From Georgenia ruanii (GTDB lineage: Bacteria; Actinomycetota; Actinomycetes; Actinomycetales; Actinomycetaceae): DNA of 64,000 nucleotides. The notes beneath the pieces were generated by a model. That model had not been told where the DNA came from. It did no database searches and saw only the letters and a list, made by a program, of their open reading frames with translations. How positions within the stretch are numbered: the first letter of the stretch is position 1; every line of letters begins with the position of its first letter. Made by a program: the position numbers and the translations under genes. The stretch is from assembly GCF_009193175.1 (NCBI RefSeq), contig NZ_VUKE01000002.1, forward strand, positions 1 to 64,000, given 5' to 3'. Shown here in pieces: positions 48,702 through 56,219 of the stretch.

Positions 48702-49582
48702 GCGCCGTCGCCGTCCTCGGCCTGGGCACCATGGGCCGCGGCATGGCCACCAACCTGGTGGCCGCCGGGCACGAGGTCACGGTGTGGAACCGCACGCCCG
48801 GGGCGCGCCCCGAGGTGGCCGGCGCCCGCGCGGCGGCGTCGATCGCCGAGGCCGTGCGCGGCCAGGACGTGGTGCTGTACTGCCTGTCCGACGACGCCGC
48901 GGTGCGCGCCGTCGCCCTGGGGGAGGACGGGGTGCTCGCTCACGTCGTCGCCCCGACCGTCGTTGTCGACATGTCGACGATCTCCGCGGCGCTCAGCGAC
49001 GAGGAGCACGCGGCCTACGCCGAGCGGGGCATCGCCATGCTCGACGCGCCGGTGTTCGGGTCGAAGGGCGAGGCCGAGGCGGGCGGGCTGTGGGTCGTGG
49101 TCGGCGGGGACGCCGACACATTCGCCCGCGTGCGCCCGGTGCTCGAGGCCGTGAGCGAGTCGGTGCACCACATGGGCCCGGCCGGCTCGGGCGCGCGCAT
49201 GAAGCTCGTCGGCAACCTGCTCGTCGCGGCCCAGCTGCAGTCGCTCGGCGAAGGGCTCACCCTGGCCCGGGCGGCCGGGCTCGACCTGGCCAAGGTGCTC
49301 GAGGTCGTCGCCGTGACGGACTTCCGCACGCCGATCTACGACGGCGTCGGCGCGGCCGTGCTCGCGGACGACTACTCCCCGAGCTTCGCGCTGCGCCTCA
49401 TGCGCAAGGACGTGCGGCTGATCGGCGAGCTCGCCGCGCAGGTCGGCGCGCCGGTGCCCGGGGCGATGGTGGCGGCCGAGACGCTCGACGCCGCGATGAC
49501 CGCCGGGCTCGGGGACCTCAACGCCTCGGCCCTCATCAAGGTGCTGGCCGGCTGGGCGGAGGTCGACCTCGCGCAGCGCTGA
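48698..49582 (+). CDS. NAD(P)-dependent 3-hydroxyisobutyrate-dehydrogenase-like oxidoreductase
   Basis: This is a 294-residue beta-hydroxyacid dehydrogenase. Rossmann motif GLGTMGRGMA (residues 8-17), substrate loop DAPVFGSKGEAEAGG (116-130) and catalytic Lys169 in GSGARMKLVGN define the family, which includes threonate, tartronate-semialdehyde and 3-hydroxyisobutyrate enzymes. In this operon it probably oxidises a sugar acid or polyol-derived hydroxyacid. ATG 48698 shares ATGA with dhaL. A textbook terminator follows the stop. Confidence 0.9.
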   Translation: MSAVAVLGLGTMGRGMATNLVAAGHEVTVWNRTPGARPEVAGARAAASIAEAVRGQDVVLYCLSDDAAVRAVALGEDGVLAHVVAPTVVVDMSTISAALSDEEHAAYAERGIAMLDAPVFGSKGEAEAGGLWVVVGGDADTFARVRPVLEAVSESVHHMGPAGSGARMKLVGNLLVAAQLQSLGEGLTLARAAGLDLAKVLEVVAVTDFRTPIYDGVGAAVLADDYSPSFALRLMRKDVRLIGELAAQVGAPVPGAMVAAETLDAAMTAGLGDLNASALIKVLAGWAEVDLAQR

Positions 49583-49598
49583 GCCTCGCGCGGGTGAC

Positions 49599-49640
49599 GG
49601 TGCGGCGGGTGGCGTGGCCACCCGCCGCACCTTTCTGTAT
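49599..49640 (+). terminator. Rho-independent terminator of the sugar operon
   Basis: A 15-bp perfect stem (49599-49613 with 49617-49631), three-base loop, then TTTCTGTATG. This is one of the few terminators here with a T-rich tail. Confidence 0.8.
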
Positions 49641-49654
49641 GTGGTGCGGCGGGT

Positions 49655-49716
49655 GGATCCGCGCTAGGCGGTGCGGTGCTGGATCCGCGCTAGGCGGTGC
49701 GGTGCTGGATCCGCGC
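49655..49716. repeat. 26-bp tandem repeat spanning the FGGY kinase stop codon
   Basis: Copies at 49655-49680 and 49681-49706 are identical, with ten bases of a third at 49707-49716. The kinase stop codon (49690-49692, minus strand) is inside the second copy. Confidence 0.85.
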
Positions 49717-51165
49717 AAGCGCGTGCGTGATCTCGCGGGTGGCGGGGTAGAGGTCGAGGTAGAGGTTGTACCGCTCGTCGTACAGGGCGGTGGTTTCCGG
49801 GTCGGGCACGCGGGTGTCGGCGGGCGGGTTCCAGTCGGCGATCGAGACGTCGTCGGCGAGGAGGCGGGCGGCGAGGAACGCGGCGCCGTAGCTGGCGCCG
49901 ATGGTGCGGCTGGGGATGACCTGCTCGAGCCCGGTGACGTCGGAGACGATCTGCGTCCACAGGTTGCCCTGGGTGCCGCCGCCAACGGCGACGACCCGGT
50001 CGATGCGCGCGCCGGCCGCGCGGAGGGCCTCGACGTTGTGCCGGACGCCGAACGCGGTGGCCTCCAGGACGGCCCGGTAGAGGTCGCCGCGGGTGTGGGA
50101 GACCGTCAGCCCGGCGATGACGCCGCGGGCCTCGGGGTCGAAGATGGGGGTGCGCTCGCCGGCGAAGTAGGGCAGGGCGAGCAGGCCGCGGGCGCCGGGC
50201 CCGGACGCCTCGGCCTCGGCGAGCAGGGTGGGGTAGTCCACGCCGCCGGCGATCTCCCGGAGCCAGCCGGTGAGCGCCCCGGAGGTGGCCATCCCGCCGG
50301 CGAGGTTGCGGGTGCCCTGGTAGGCCCCGACGGTGCCCCACATGAGCTCGCTGGTGAGCCGGTCGGGCACGGTGGCGATCAGGAACATGGTGGTGCCGTA
50401 CATGAGCATGAGGTCGCCGGGGTTCTGCGCGTCGACGCTGACCGCCTCGGACCAGGCGTCGATCGTGCCGGTGATGACCGGCACCCCGGCCGGGATGCCG
50501 GCGACCGCCCGCCGGGTGAGGCCGGCCTGCTCGCCGGGCCAGCGCAGCGGCGGCAGCTCGAGCCCGGGGGCGATGCGCTCGGCCCAGGGCGCGTACCAGG
50601 TGAGGTTGCGGGTGTCGAACAACGGGGTGCACTGGCTGGCGGAGTGGACGTCGAGCACGTACTGCCCGGTGAGCTGGTAGGCCAGCCACGAGGCGGGCAT
50701 GAACAGCCTGCGGGCCCGGGCGTAGACGTCCGGCTCGTGCTGGCGCACCCAGGCCAGCTTCGGGCCGACGGCCTGGCTGGACAGCGCCGAGCCGGCCCGC
50801 TCGAGGATCGCCGCGGCGCCCAGCTCGGCGTCGAGGGCGGCGATCTGCTCGGTGGCGCGGGTGTCGACGCCGTAGAGGATGGCCGGCCGCAGCGGGGTGC
50901 CGGCGTCGTCGGTGAGCAGGACGCACGGGCCCATGCCGCTGACCCCGACCGCGGCGACGTCGACGTCCCCCGGGGCGGTCAGCTCCCCGGCGATGTCGAC
51001 GAACTCGCGCCACCAGATCTCCGCGTCCATCTCGACCTGGCCCGGCGCGGGCCGGTCGACCGTGTGCTCGCGCGCCGCGGTGCGCAGGATCGCCCCGTCG
51101 GGCAGGACGAGCACGCCCTTGCTGCTCGAGGTGCCGATGTCGACCCCGAGGATCGCCCGTTGCAT
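49690..51165 (-). CDS. FGGY family carbohydrate kinase
   Basis: This 491-residue FGGY kinase begins with the ATP phosphate motif GVDIGTSSSKG; VGVSGMG, the catalytic-Asp region TGTIDAWSEA, GERTPIFDPEARG and VGGGTQGNLWTQIVSDVTG follow. The length is normal. The branch resembles xylulokinase/AI-2 kinase-like enzymes, but the substrate cannot be assigned. ATG 51165 has AAAGG seven bases upstream. It is convergent with the DhaK-DhaL sugar operon and may phosphorylate the same or a related import. Its last codons and stop lie in a 26-bp tandem repeat. Confidence 0.93.
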   Translation of the reverse strand: MQRAILGVDIGTSSSKGVLVLPDGAILRTAAREHTVDRPAPGQVEMDAEIWWREFVDIAGELTAPGDVDVAAVGVSGMGPCVLLTDDAGTPLRPAILYGVDTRATEQIAALDAELGAAAILERAGSALSSQAVGPKLAWVRQHEPDVYARARRLFMPASWLAYQLTGQYVLDVHSASQCTPLFDTRNLTWYAPWAERIAPGLELPPLRWPGEQAGLTRRAVAGIPAGVPVITGTIDAWSEAVSVDAQNPGDLMLMYGTTMFLIATVPDRLTSELMWGTVGAYQGTRNLAGGMATSGALTGWLREIAGGVDYPTLLAEAEASGPGARGLLALPYFAGERTPIFDPEARGVIAGLTVSHTRGDLYRAVLEATAFGVRHNVEALRAAGARIDRVVAVGGGTQGNLWTQIVSDVTGLEQVIPSRTIGASYGAAFLAARLLADDVSIADWNPPADTRVPDPETTALYDERYNLYLDLYPATREITHALARIQHRTA

Positions 51166-51499
51166 GTCGCCGCCTTTCATGTGCCGGCCGTCGCGACGCC
51201 GCGAGCGACCTGGTCCTATTGTCCCGCGCTTTCGGATCGCTCCCGACCCAAAACCTCGGCGACCACCATGCCCATCTGGTCGCAGCCACATGGGCATTCC
51301 GGCTGCGGGGCCGGCGGGAGGGCCGGCGAGGTCCACGCCCGCGTGAGCGCCGACACGTGAGACGCCCGCGCCCATTTTTCGGAGGGTCCACTACAGTCTG
51401 CCCCCACAGCGGGGCCGTCAGGCCCCAGCGCTGGTCACCCCCTCCGACCGGCGTCCGAACGATGGGCCACAGCCGGCCCGCCTGTCCGGAAGGATCCCC
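51166..51499. other. Intergenic region upstream of the ABC_sub_bind transporter
   Basis: A 334-base divergent region. TACAGT at 51392-51397 is a reasonable -10 for the transporter operon; downstream of it GGGGCC-GTCA-GGCCCC forms a 6-bp hairpin in the predicted 100-base leader. No gene is recognised. I looked for a T-box or known riboswitch core and saw none. Confidence 0.5.
51392..51397 (+). promoter_or_regulatory. Possible -10 of the ABC_sub_bind operon
   Basis: TACAGT fits TANNNT. It lies 103 bases before the start codon, so the transcript would have a leader with a small hairpin. Confidence 0.4.
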
Positions 51500-52510
51500 A
51501 TGAAGCGCTCGACGACGAGCATTCTCACCGCGGCGCTCGCGGCCACCGCCCTCACCCTGTCCGCCTGCAGCTCCGACTCCAAGGCCGCCGGCGCCGACGC
51601 CGCCGCCGAAAAGCAGGACGCCGTCGAGATCGGCATCACCCAGATCGTCTCGCACACCTCCCTCGACGCCGCCCGCGAGGGCTTCAAGAAGGCGCTGGCC
51701 GAGAACGGCTACGTCGAGGGCGAGAACGTCACCTACGACGAGCAGAACGCCCAGGGCGACCAGGCCACCGCCACCTCCATCGCCAACAAGTTCGCCTCGG
51801 ACGGCAAGGACCTCGTCCTCGCCATCGCCACGCCGACGGCGCAGGCCGCCGCGCAGGCCATCACGGACATCCCGATCCTCATCACCGCCGTCACCGAGCC
51901 CGCCGAGGCCGGCCTGGTCGACAGCTGGGAGGCCCCCGGCGGCAACATCACCGGCACCTCCGACCTCAACGCGGTCGAGGAGCAGCTGAGCCTGGTCAAG
52001 GAGCTCGCCCCGGACGCGAAGACCGTCGGCGTCGTCTACTCCTCCGGCGAGGTCAACTCCCAGGTGCAGGTGGACCTGGCCGAGGCGGCCGCCAAGAAGC
52101 TCGGCCTGACCCTGAAGCTGACCACCATCACCGCCTCCGGCGAGGTGCAGCAGGCCGCGAACTCCCTCGACGTCGACGCCTTCTACGTCCCCACCGACAA
52201 CAACGTCGTCTCCGCGCTCGACGCCCTCGTCCAGGTGGCCGAGGCCAAGCAGGTGCCGGTCATCGTCGGCGAGGGCGACTCGGTGGCCAACGGCGGCGTC
52301 GCCACCTACGGCTTCGACTACGAGCAGCTGGGCTACCAGACCGGCCTCATGGCGGTGAAGATCCTCAAGGACGGCGCCGACCCGGCCGAGATGGCCATCG
52401 AGAAGCCGACCGACCTGCAGCTGTACCTCAACCCGGCGGCCGCCGAGCGCATGGGCGTGACCATCCCGCAGAAGCTGCTCGACAGCGCCGACGTCGTCGT
52501 CAAGGAGTAG
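51500..52510 (+). CDS. ABC transporter substrate-binding lipoprotein (ABC_sub_bind/TrpX type)
   Basis: This is a 336-residue lipoprotein with signal and lipobox (ALTLSACSS, Cys23). The mature domain begins VEIGITQIVSHTSLDAAREGF, and GENVTYDEQNAQGD, LIVTAVTEPAEAG-like (ITAVTEPAEAG) and FYVPTDNNVVSA are typical of the ABC_sub_bind family, whose members include tryptophan/tyrosine-type binding proteins. The ligand here is unknown. GGAAGG lies six bases before ATG. It is followed after seven bases by the permease gene. Confidence 0.93.
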   Translation: MKRSTTSILTAALAATALTLSACSSDSKAAGADAAAEKQDAVEIGITQIVSHTSLDAAREGFKKALAENGYVEGENVTYDEQNAQGDQATATSIANKFASDGKDLVLAIATPTAQAAAQAITDIPILITAVTEPAEAGLVDSWEAPGGNITGTSDLNAVEEQLSLVKELAPDAKTVGVVYSSGEVNSQVQVDLAEAAAKKLGLTLKLTTITASGEVQQAANSLDVDAFYVPTDNNVVSALDALVQVAEAKQVPVIVGEGDSVANGGVATYGFDYEQLGYQTGLMAVKILKDGADPAEMAIEKPTDLQLYLNPAAAERMGVTIPQKLLDSADVVVKE

Positions 52511-52517
52511 ACCCCGC

Positions 52518-53438
52518 ATGATCGGCGCCCTCGAGCTGGGACTGATCTACGGGCTCATGGCCCTGGGGGTCTACCTGACGTTCCGGATCCTCGACTTCCC
52601 GGACCTCACGGTCGACGGCAGCTTCACCACCGGCGCCGCCGTCGCCGCCATCCTCGTCGTGGGCGGCACGAACCCCCTGCTCGCCACGCTCGCGGCCATC
52701 GCCGCGGGCCTGGCGGCAGGGGCGATCACGGGCATCTTGCACACCAAGGGCAAGATCAACCCATTGCTCGCCGGCATCCTCACCCAGGTCGGCCTGTACT
52801 CGATCAACCTGCGGATCATGGACAACAAGGCGAACCTCTCGCTGCTGCGCGAGGACACGCTGCTCACCCCGCTGCGCGAGGGCGGGCTCATGGGCACCGC
52901 GGTGGCGGTGGCGATCTTCGCCGGCGTGGCCCTGGTCTTCAAGGTGCTCCTGGACTGGTTCCTGCACACCGACCTCGGGCTCGCTGTGCAGGCCACCGGC
53001 GACAACGCGGAGATGATCCGCAGCTTCGGGGTGAGCACGGACCGGATGAAGGTGCTCGGGCTGGCGCTGTCGAACGGCCTGGTCGCGCTGTGCGGGGCGC
53101 TGATCGCGCAGTACCAGGGCTACGCCGACATCGGCATGGGCATCGGCCTCATCGTGGCCGGCCTGGCGTCGGTGATCATCGGCCAGGCGATCTTCGGCGC
53201 CCGGACCATCGTCATCGCCACGCTCGCGGTGGTGCTCGGCTCGGTGGTCTACCGGGTGGTCATCCAGCTGGCGCTGGTCATCAACCTCAGGCCCAACGAC
53301 ATGAAGCTCATCTCCGCGGTCCTGGTGGTCCTCGCGCTGGTCCTGCCCCAGTGGGGCGGGGCCCGGCGGCTCGGCTCCCGGCTCGGCCTGCGCCCGTCCC
53401 GGGCCGTCGCCGGCGCGAAGGTGGAGGTGGACGCCTGA
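52518..53438 (+). CDS. ABC transporter permease (TrpY-like)
   Basis: This is a 306-residue BPD_transp_2 family permease with about eight to nine helices. MALGVYLTFRILDFPDLTVDGSFTTG-type start (in pieces LTFRILDFPDLTVDG, SFTTGAA) is very characteristic of permeases paired with ABC_sub_bind proteins, and ATGDNAEMIRSFGV is the ATPase-contact loop. The stop overlaps the ATPase start as TGATG. Together the three genes form a complete importer for a small organic molecule, possibly an aromatic amino acid; that substrate is inference. Confidence 0.92.
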   Translation: MIGALELGLIYGLMALGVYLTFRILDFPDLTVDGSFTTGAAVAAILVVGGTNPLLATLAAIAAGLAAGAITGILHTKGKINPLLAGILTQVGLYSINLRIMDNKANLSLLREDTLLTPLREGGLMGTAVAVAIFAGVALVFKVLLDWFLHTDLGLAVQATGDNAEMIRSFGVSTDRMKVLGLALSNGLVALCGALIAQYQGYADIGMGIGLIVAGLASVIIGQAIFGARTIVIATLAVVLGSVVYRVVIQLALVINLRPNDMKLISAVLVVLALVLPQWGGARRLGSRLGLRPSRAVAGAKVEVDA

Positions 53439-54229
53439 TGCTGCGCCTGGACGACATCACCCAGACCTTCTTCGCCGGCACCGCCAACGAGCGGGTCGCC
53501 CTGCGCGGCGTCACCCTCGCGCTTGAGCCGGGCGAGTTCGTCACCGTCATCGGCTCCAACGGCGCCGGCAAGTCCACGCTGCTCAACGTCGCCGCCGGCA
53601 AGCTGCGCCCGGGCACCGGCACCGTGACCGTGGCCGGCGCGGACGTCACCGCGCTGGCCGACCACCAGCGCGCCCGCGACGTCGCCCGGGTGTTCCAGGA
53701 CCCCATGGCCGGCACCGCCCCGCACATGAACATCGAGGAGAACCTCGCCCTGGCCTACGAGCGGGGACGGCGGCGCGGGCTGCGCCGCGGCGTCACCGCC
53801 GCCAAGCGGGAGCTCTTCGCCCGCGAGCTCGCGACCCTCGAGCTCGGCCTGGAGCCGCGGCTCAAGGCCAAGGTCGGGATGCTCTCCGGCGGGCAGCGCC
53901 AGGCGCTGTCGCTGCTCATGGCCACCTTCAGCCACCCGAAGATCCTGCTGCTCGACGAGCACACCGCCGCCCTGGACCCCCAGCGCGCCGAGCTGGTGGC
54001 CCGGCTGACGGCGGAGGCCGTGGAGCGCCACCACCTCACCACGCTCATGGTCACCCACAACATGGAGCAGGCCCTGCGCCTGGGCACCCGGCTGGTGATG
54101 ATGCACGAGGGCCGCATCATCCTCGACCTCGACGCCGCCACCAAGGCGACCACCACCGTGGCGGACCTGCTGGGGGAGTTCGAGAAGATCAAGGGCGCCC
54201 GGCTCGACGACCGGACGATGCTGCAGTAG
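53438..54229 (+). CDS. ABC transporter ATPase (TrpZ-like)
   Basis: This is a 263-residue ABC ATPase with Walker A GSNGAGKSTLLN, Q-loop FQDPMAGTAPHM, signature LSGGQRQALSLL, Walker B ILLLDEHTAALDP and the switch His in MVTHNM. The substitution of His for the usual Pro after DE is common in this subfamily. It belongs with the upstream permease and binding protein. Its stop codon is the first of three in-frame TAG codons created by a 24-bp tandem repeat. Confidence 0.94.
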   Translation: MLRLDDITQTFFAGTANERVALRGVTLALEPGEFVTVIGSNGAGKSTLLNVAAGKLRPGTGTVTVAGADVTALADHQRARDVARVFQDPMAGTAPHMNIEENLALAYERGRRRGLRRGVTAAKRELFARELATLELGLEPRLKAKVGMLSGGQRQALSLLMATFSHPKILLLDEHTAALDPQRAELVARLTAEAVERHHLTTLMVTHNMEQALRLGTRLVMMHEGRIILDLDAATKATTTVADLLGEFEKIKGARLDDRTMLQ

Positions 54230-54295
54230 GTCACCGGGCCGGGCGATCAGTAGGTCGCCGGGCCGGGCGATCAGTAGCTCGCCGGGCCGGGCGAC
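54224..54295. repeat. Three 24-bp tandem repeats covering an ATPase stop codon
   Basis: Units at 54224-54247, 54248-54271 and 54272-54295 differ by one to three bases. Each carries CAGTAG, so TAG recurs in frame at 54227, 54251 and 54275. The block ends five bases before the convergent CAP-domain gene. Confidence 0.85.
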
Positions 54296-54299
54296 CGCG

Positions 54300-55754
54300 T
54301 CAGCTGCAGGTCCCGGCGAAGCGCTGCGTGTTGCGCACGTCCTTGCCGTCCACGACGGTGCCCGTGGCCACGTAGCGGTACCCGGGGTTGAGGATGTTCG
54401 CCCGATGGCCCGGCGAGTTCATGTACCCGGTTATGGCGATGGCGGGGTCGGCGGGGTGGCCCCAGGACGTGTAGATGTTCTCGCCCCACGAGGATCCGCA
54501 CCCGGCCGCGAAGACGTCGGCGCGCAGGTTGTCGGCGGTGGCGTGCTGGAAGAGCCGGCTGTCGAGCATCCACCTCGAGTGCGCCGCGGCACCCGTGCGC
54601 AGCGGCGCCCAGGACGTCAGCGCGGGCACGCCCGCCTTGGCGCGCTCGGCGTTGATCAGCTCGACCATGCGCCGGTCGTACTCGGTCACGGCGGGGGCAG
54701 GCGCCGGGGCGGGGGCCGGCGGGGGCGCCGGCGGCTGCGCCGGCAGCTCCCCGGAGGCGAGTCGGGCGGCGTCGCGGCCGGTCGCGTCGGGCACGACGGC
54801 GCTCCCACCGAGGACGACGACGCGGCCGGGGCGCAGCTCGGCGAGCCGCTCGCGCACGGCAGCCGGGATGCCCGCCCCGGGCACGAGCAGCACCGGGGAA
54901 CCGGAGGCCCCGGCGGCGGCCGCGCCCGCGAGGGCGTCGGGGAACCCGCGGCCGCTGGCGAGGTAGACGGTCGGCACGCGGGGGCCGAAGAGGGCGGCGG
55001 CGACGCTGGCCGAGGTGGCGTAGCGGTCCTCACCGGAGAGCCGGACGACGCCGCCCCGCGTGAAGGACCCCAGCTGCTGCTCCACCCCGGCGCTGACGGA
55101 CGCCTCGCCGCCCAGGACGACGATGCGTGCCGGCCGCAGCCGGGCGAGCTCGGCCCTGACCGGCTCGGTGATGTCCGGGCCGGGCACGAGGAGCACGGGC
55201 GAGCCGGTCGCCCCGGCGGCCGCCGCACCGGCCAGGGCGTCGGGGAACCCGCGGCCGCTGGCGACGTAGGCGACGTCCGCCCCGGGGTCGAACGTCGCCT
55301 CGGAGACCGCGGCGGAGGTGGCGTAGCGGTCCGCGCCGTGCAGCCGGGTGACGGGGCCGCTGGTGTACCGGTCGAGGTCGTCGACGACGGCGGAGCTGAC
55401 CGCCGACTCCCCGCCCAGCACGGCGATGCTGCGCGGGTCGAGCCGGTCCAGCTCGGCGCGCACGCCGGGGGTGATGCCGGGCCCGGGCACCAGCAGCACC
55501 GGGGCGTCAGAGGCCCCGGCGGCCGCGGCGCCGGCGAGGGCGTCGGGGAAGTCCCGGCCGCTGGCGACGTAGGCGACCTCGGCTCCCGGGGCGAAGGTCT
55601 GCTCGGACACGATCGCCGAGGTGGCATACCGGTCGGCGCCGGCCTGTCGGGTGTAGGCGTCGCTGGCGATCGCGGGGGCCGACGACACCGCGACGGCGGC
55701 CAGCGCGGTCGCTGCTATCAGGGCGCCGGCGAGGGCGCGTCGGGCTGGTCTCAT
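54300..55754 (-). CDS. Surface protein with three cell-wall-binding repeats and a CAP domain
   Basis: This 484-residue exported protein has a signal peptide (residues 1-31, ending APAIASD) and three tandem CW_binding_2 repeats of about 95 residues each (about 35-325), recognisable by GADRYATSA, VAYVASGR.FPDALAGAAAAG and VLGGE motifs recurring in order. A Pro/Ala linker (about 340-360) leads to a C-terminal CAP/SCP domain with AHSRWML, SWGENIY and MNSPGHRANIL. The repeats anchor proteins to secondary wall polymers in Clostridia and Bacilli; the CAP domain's activity is unknown. ATG 55754 has AAAGG seven bases upstream. Confidence 0.92.
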   Translation of the reverse strand: MRPARRALAGALIAATALAAVAVSSAPAIASDAYTRQAGADRYATSAIVSEQTFAPGAEVAYVASGRDFPDALAGAAAAGASDAPVLLVPGPGITPGVRAELDRLDPRSIAVLGGESAVSSAVVDDLDRYTSGPVTRLHGADRYATSAAVSEATFDPGADVAYVASGRGFPDALAGAAAAGATGSPVLLVPGPDITEPVRAELARLRPARIVVLGGEASVSAGVEQQLGSFTRGGVVRLSGEDRYATSASVAAALFGPRVPTVYLASGRGFPDALAGAAAAGASGSPVLLVPGAGIPAAVRERLAELRPGRVVVLGGSAVVPDATGRDAARLASGELPAQPPAPPPAPAPAPAPAVTEYDRRMVELINAERAKAGVPALTSWAPLRTGAAAHSRWMLDSRLFQHATADNLRADVFAAGCGSSWGENIYTSWGHPADPAIAITGYMNSPGHRANILNPGYRYVATGTVVDGKDVRNTQRFAGTCS

Positions 55755-56206
55755 GCGGGTCCCTTTCGTTGGCATGCGGCCGCAAGGAACTGGAGGCTAT
55801 GCGGCCGTAGCCGTCGCGGGCAGGCTAGCGGCGTCCGCTCGGCGCGTCTCGTCATTCGTGGGGTCGAGCCCCTCGCGCCGGCGTCGACTCGGCGTGGACT
55901 GCGGCGCCCGGCACTGCGGCGCACGGCACCCGGCGGCACCGTCCACGTGCCGGACCGCAGGGATCGCATGGTGGTCCGGGGATGAGACGTACGCGGCTCG
56001 CCAAGCCCCTGACCTGCACAGATGCCGCCACAACCGGGGACATGAGTCGCCAACACGGGAAATGACGACATAAGGTGCTTGGACGGCGGCCTCGCCCGCT
56101 CCTGGGGACCGTAAAGGGAGCGGCGCGGGGCCGCTGCCATGCCAGCGGCACCGCGGCGCCGTGATCGAACCGTGACCTTCCGGATGCGGAACGCCGAGGT
56201 CCGACT
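55755..56206. other. Divergent intergenic region between CAP-domain and acyltransferase genes
   Basis: About 450 bases with no recognisable gene. Two direct copies of ATGCGGCCG (55774-55782 and 55799-55807) lie just upstream of the CAP-domain gene and could be regulatory. The rest is GC-rich without a clear -35/-10 pair until the acyltransferase -10 at its right edge. Confidence 0.5.
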
Positions 56207-56212
56207 TAGCGT
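56207..56212 (+). promoter_or_regulatory. Leaderless promoter element of the acyltransferase gene
   Basis: TAGCGT fits TANNNT and is separated by exactly seven bases from ATG 56220. No ribosome site precedes the gene. Confidence 0.5.
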
Positions 56213-56219
56213 GGCCGGG

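Noticed and set aside
51398-51499. T-box or tryptophan attenuator upstream of the TrpX-type transporter
   Set aside because: The leader has only a 6-bp hairpin, no T-box core, no run of Trp codons and no alternative terminator.
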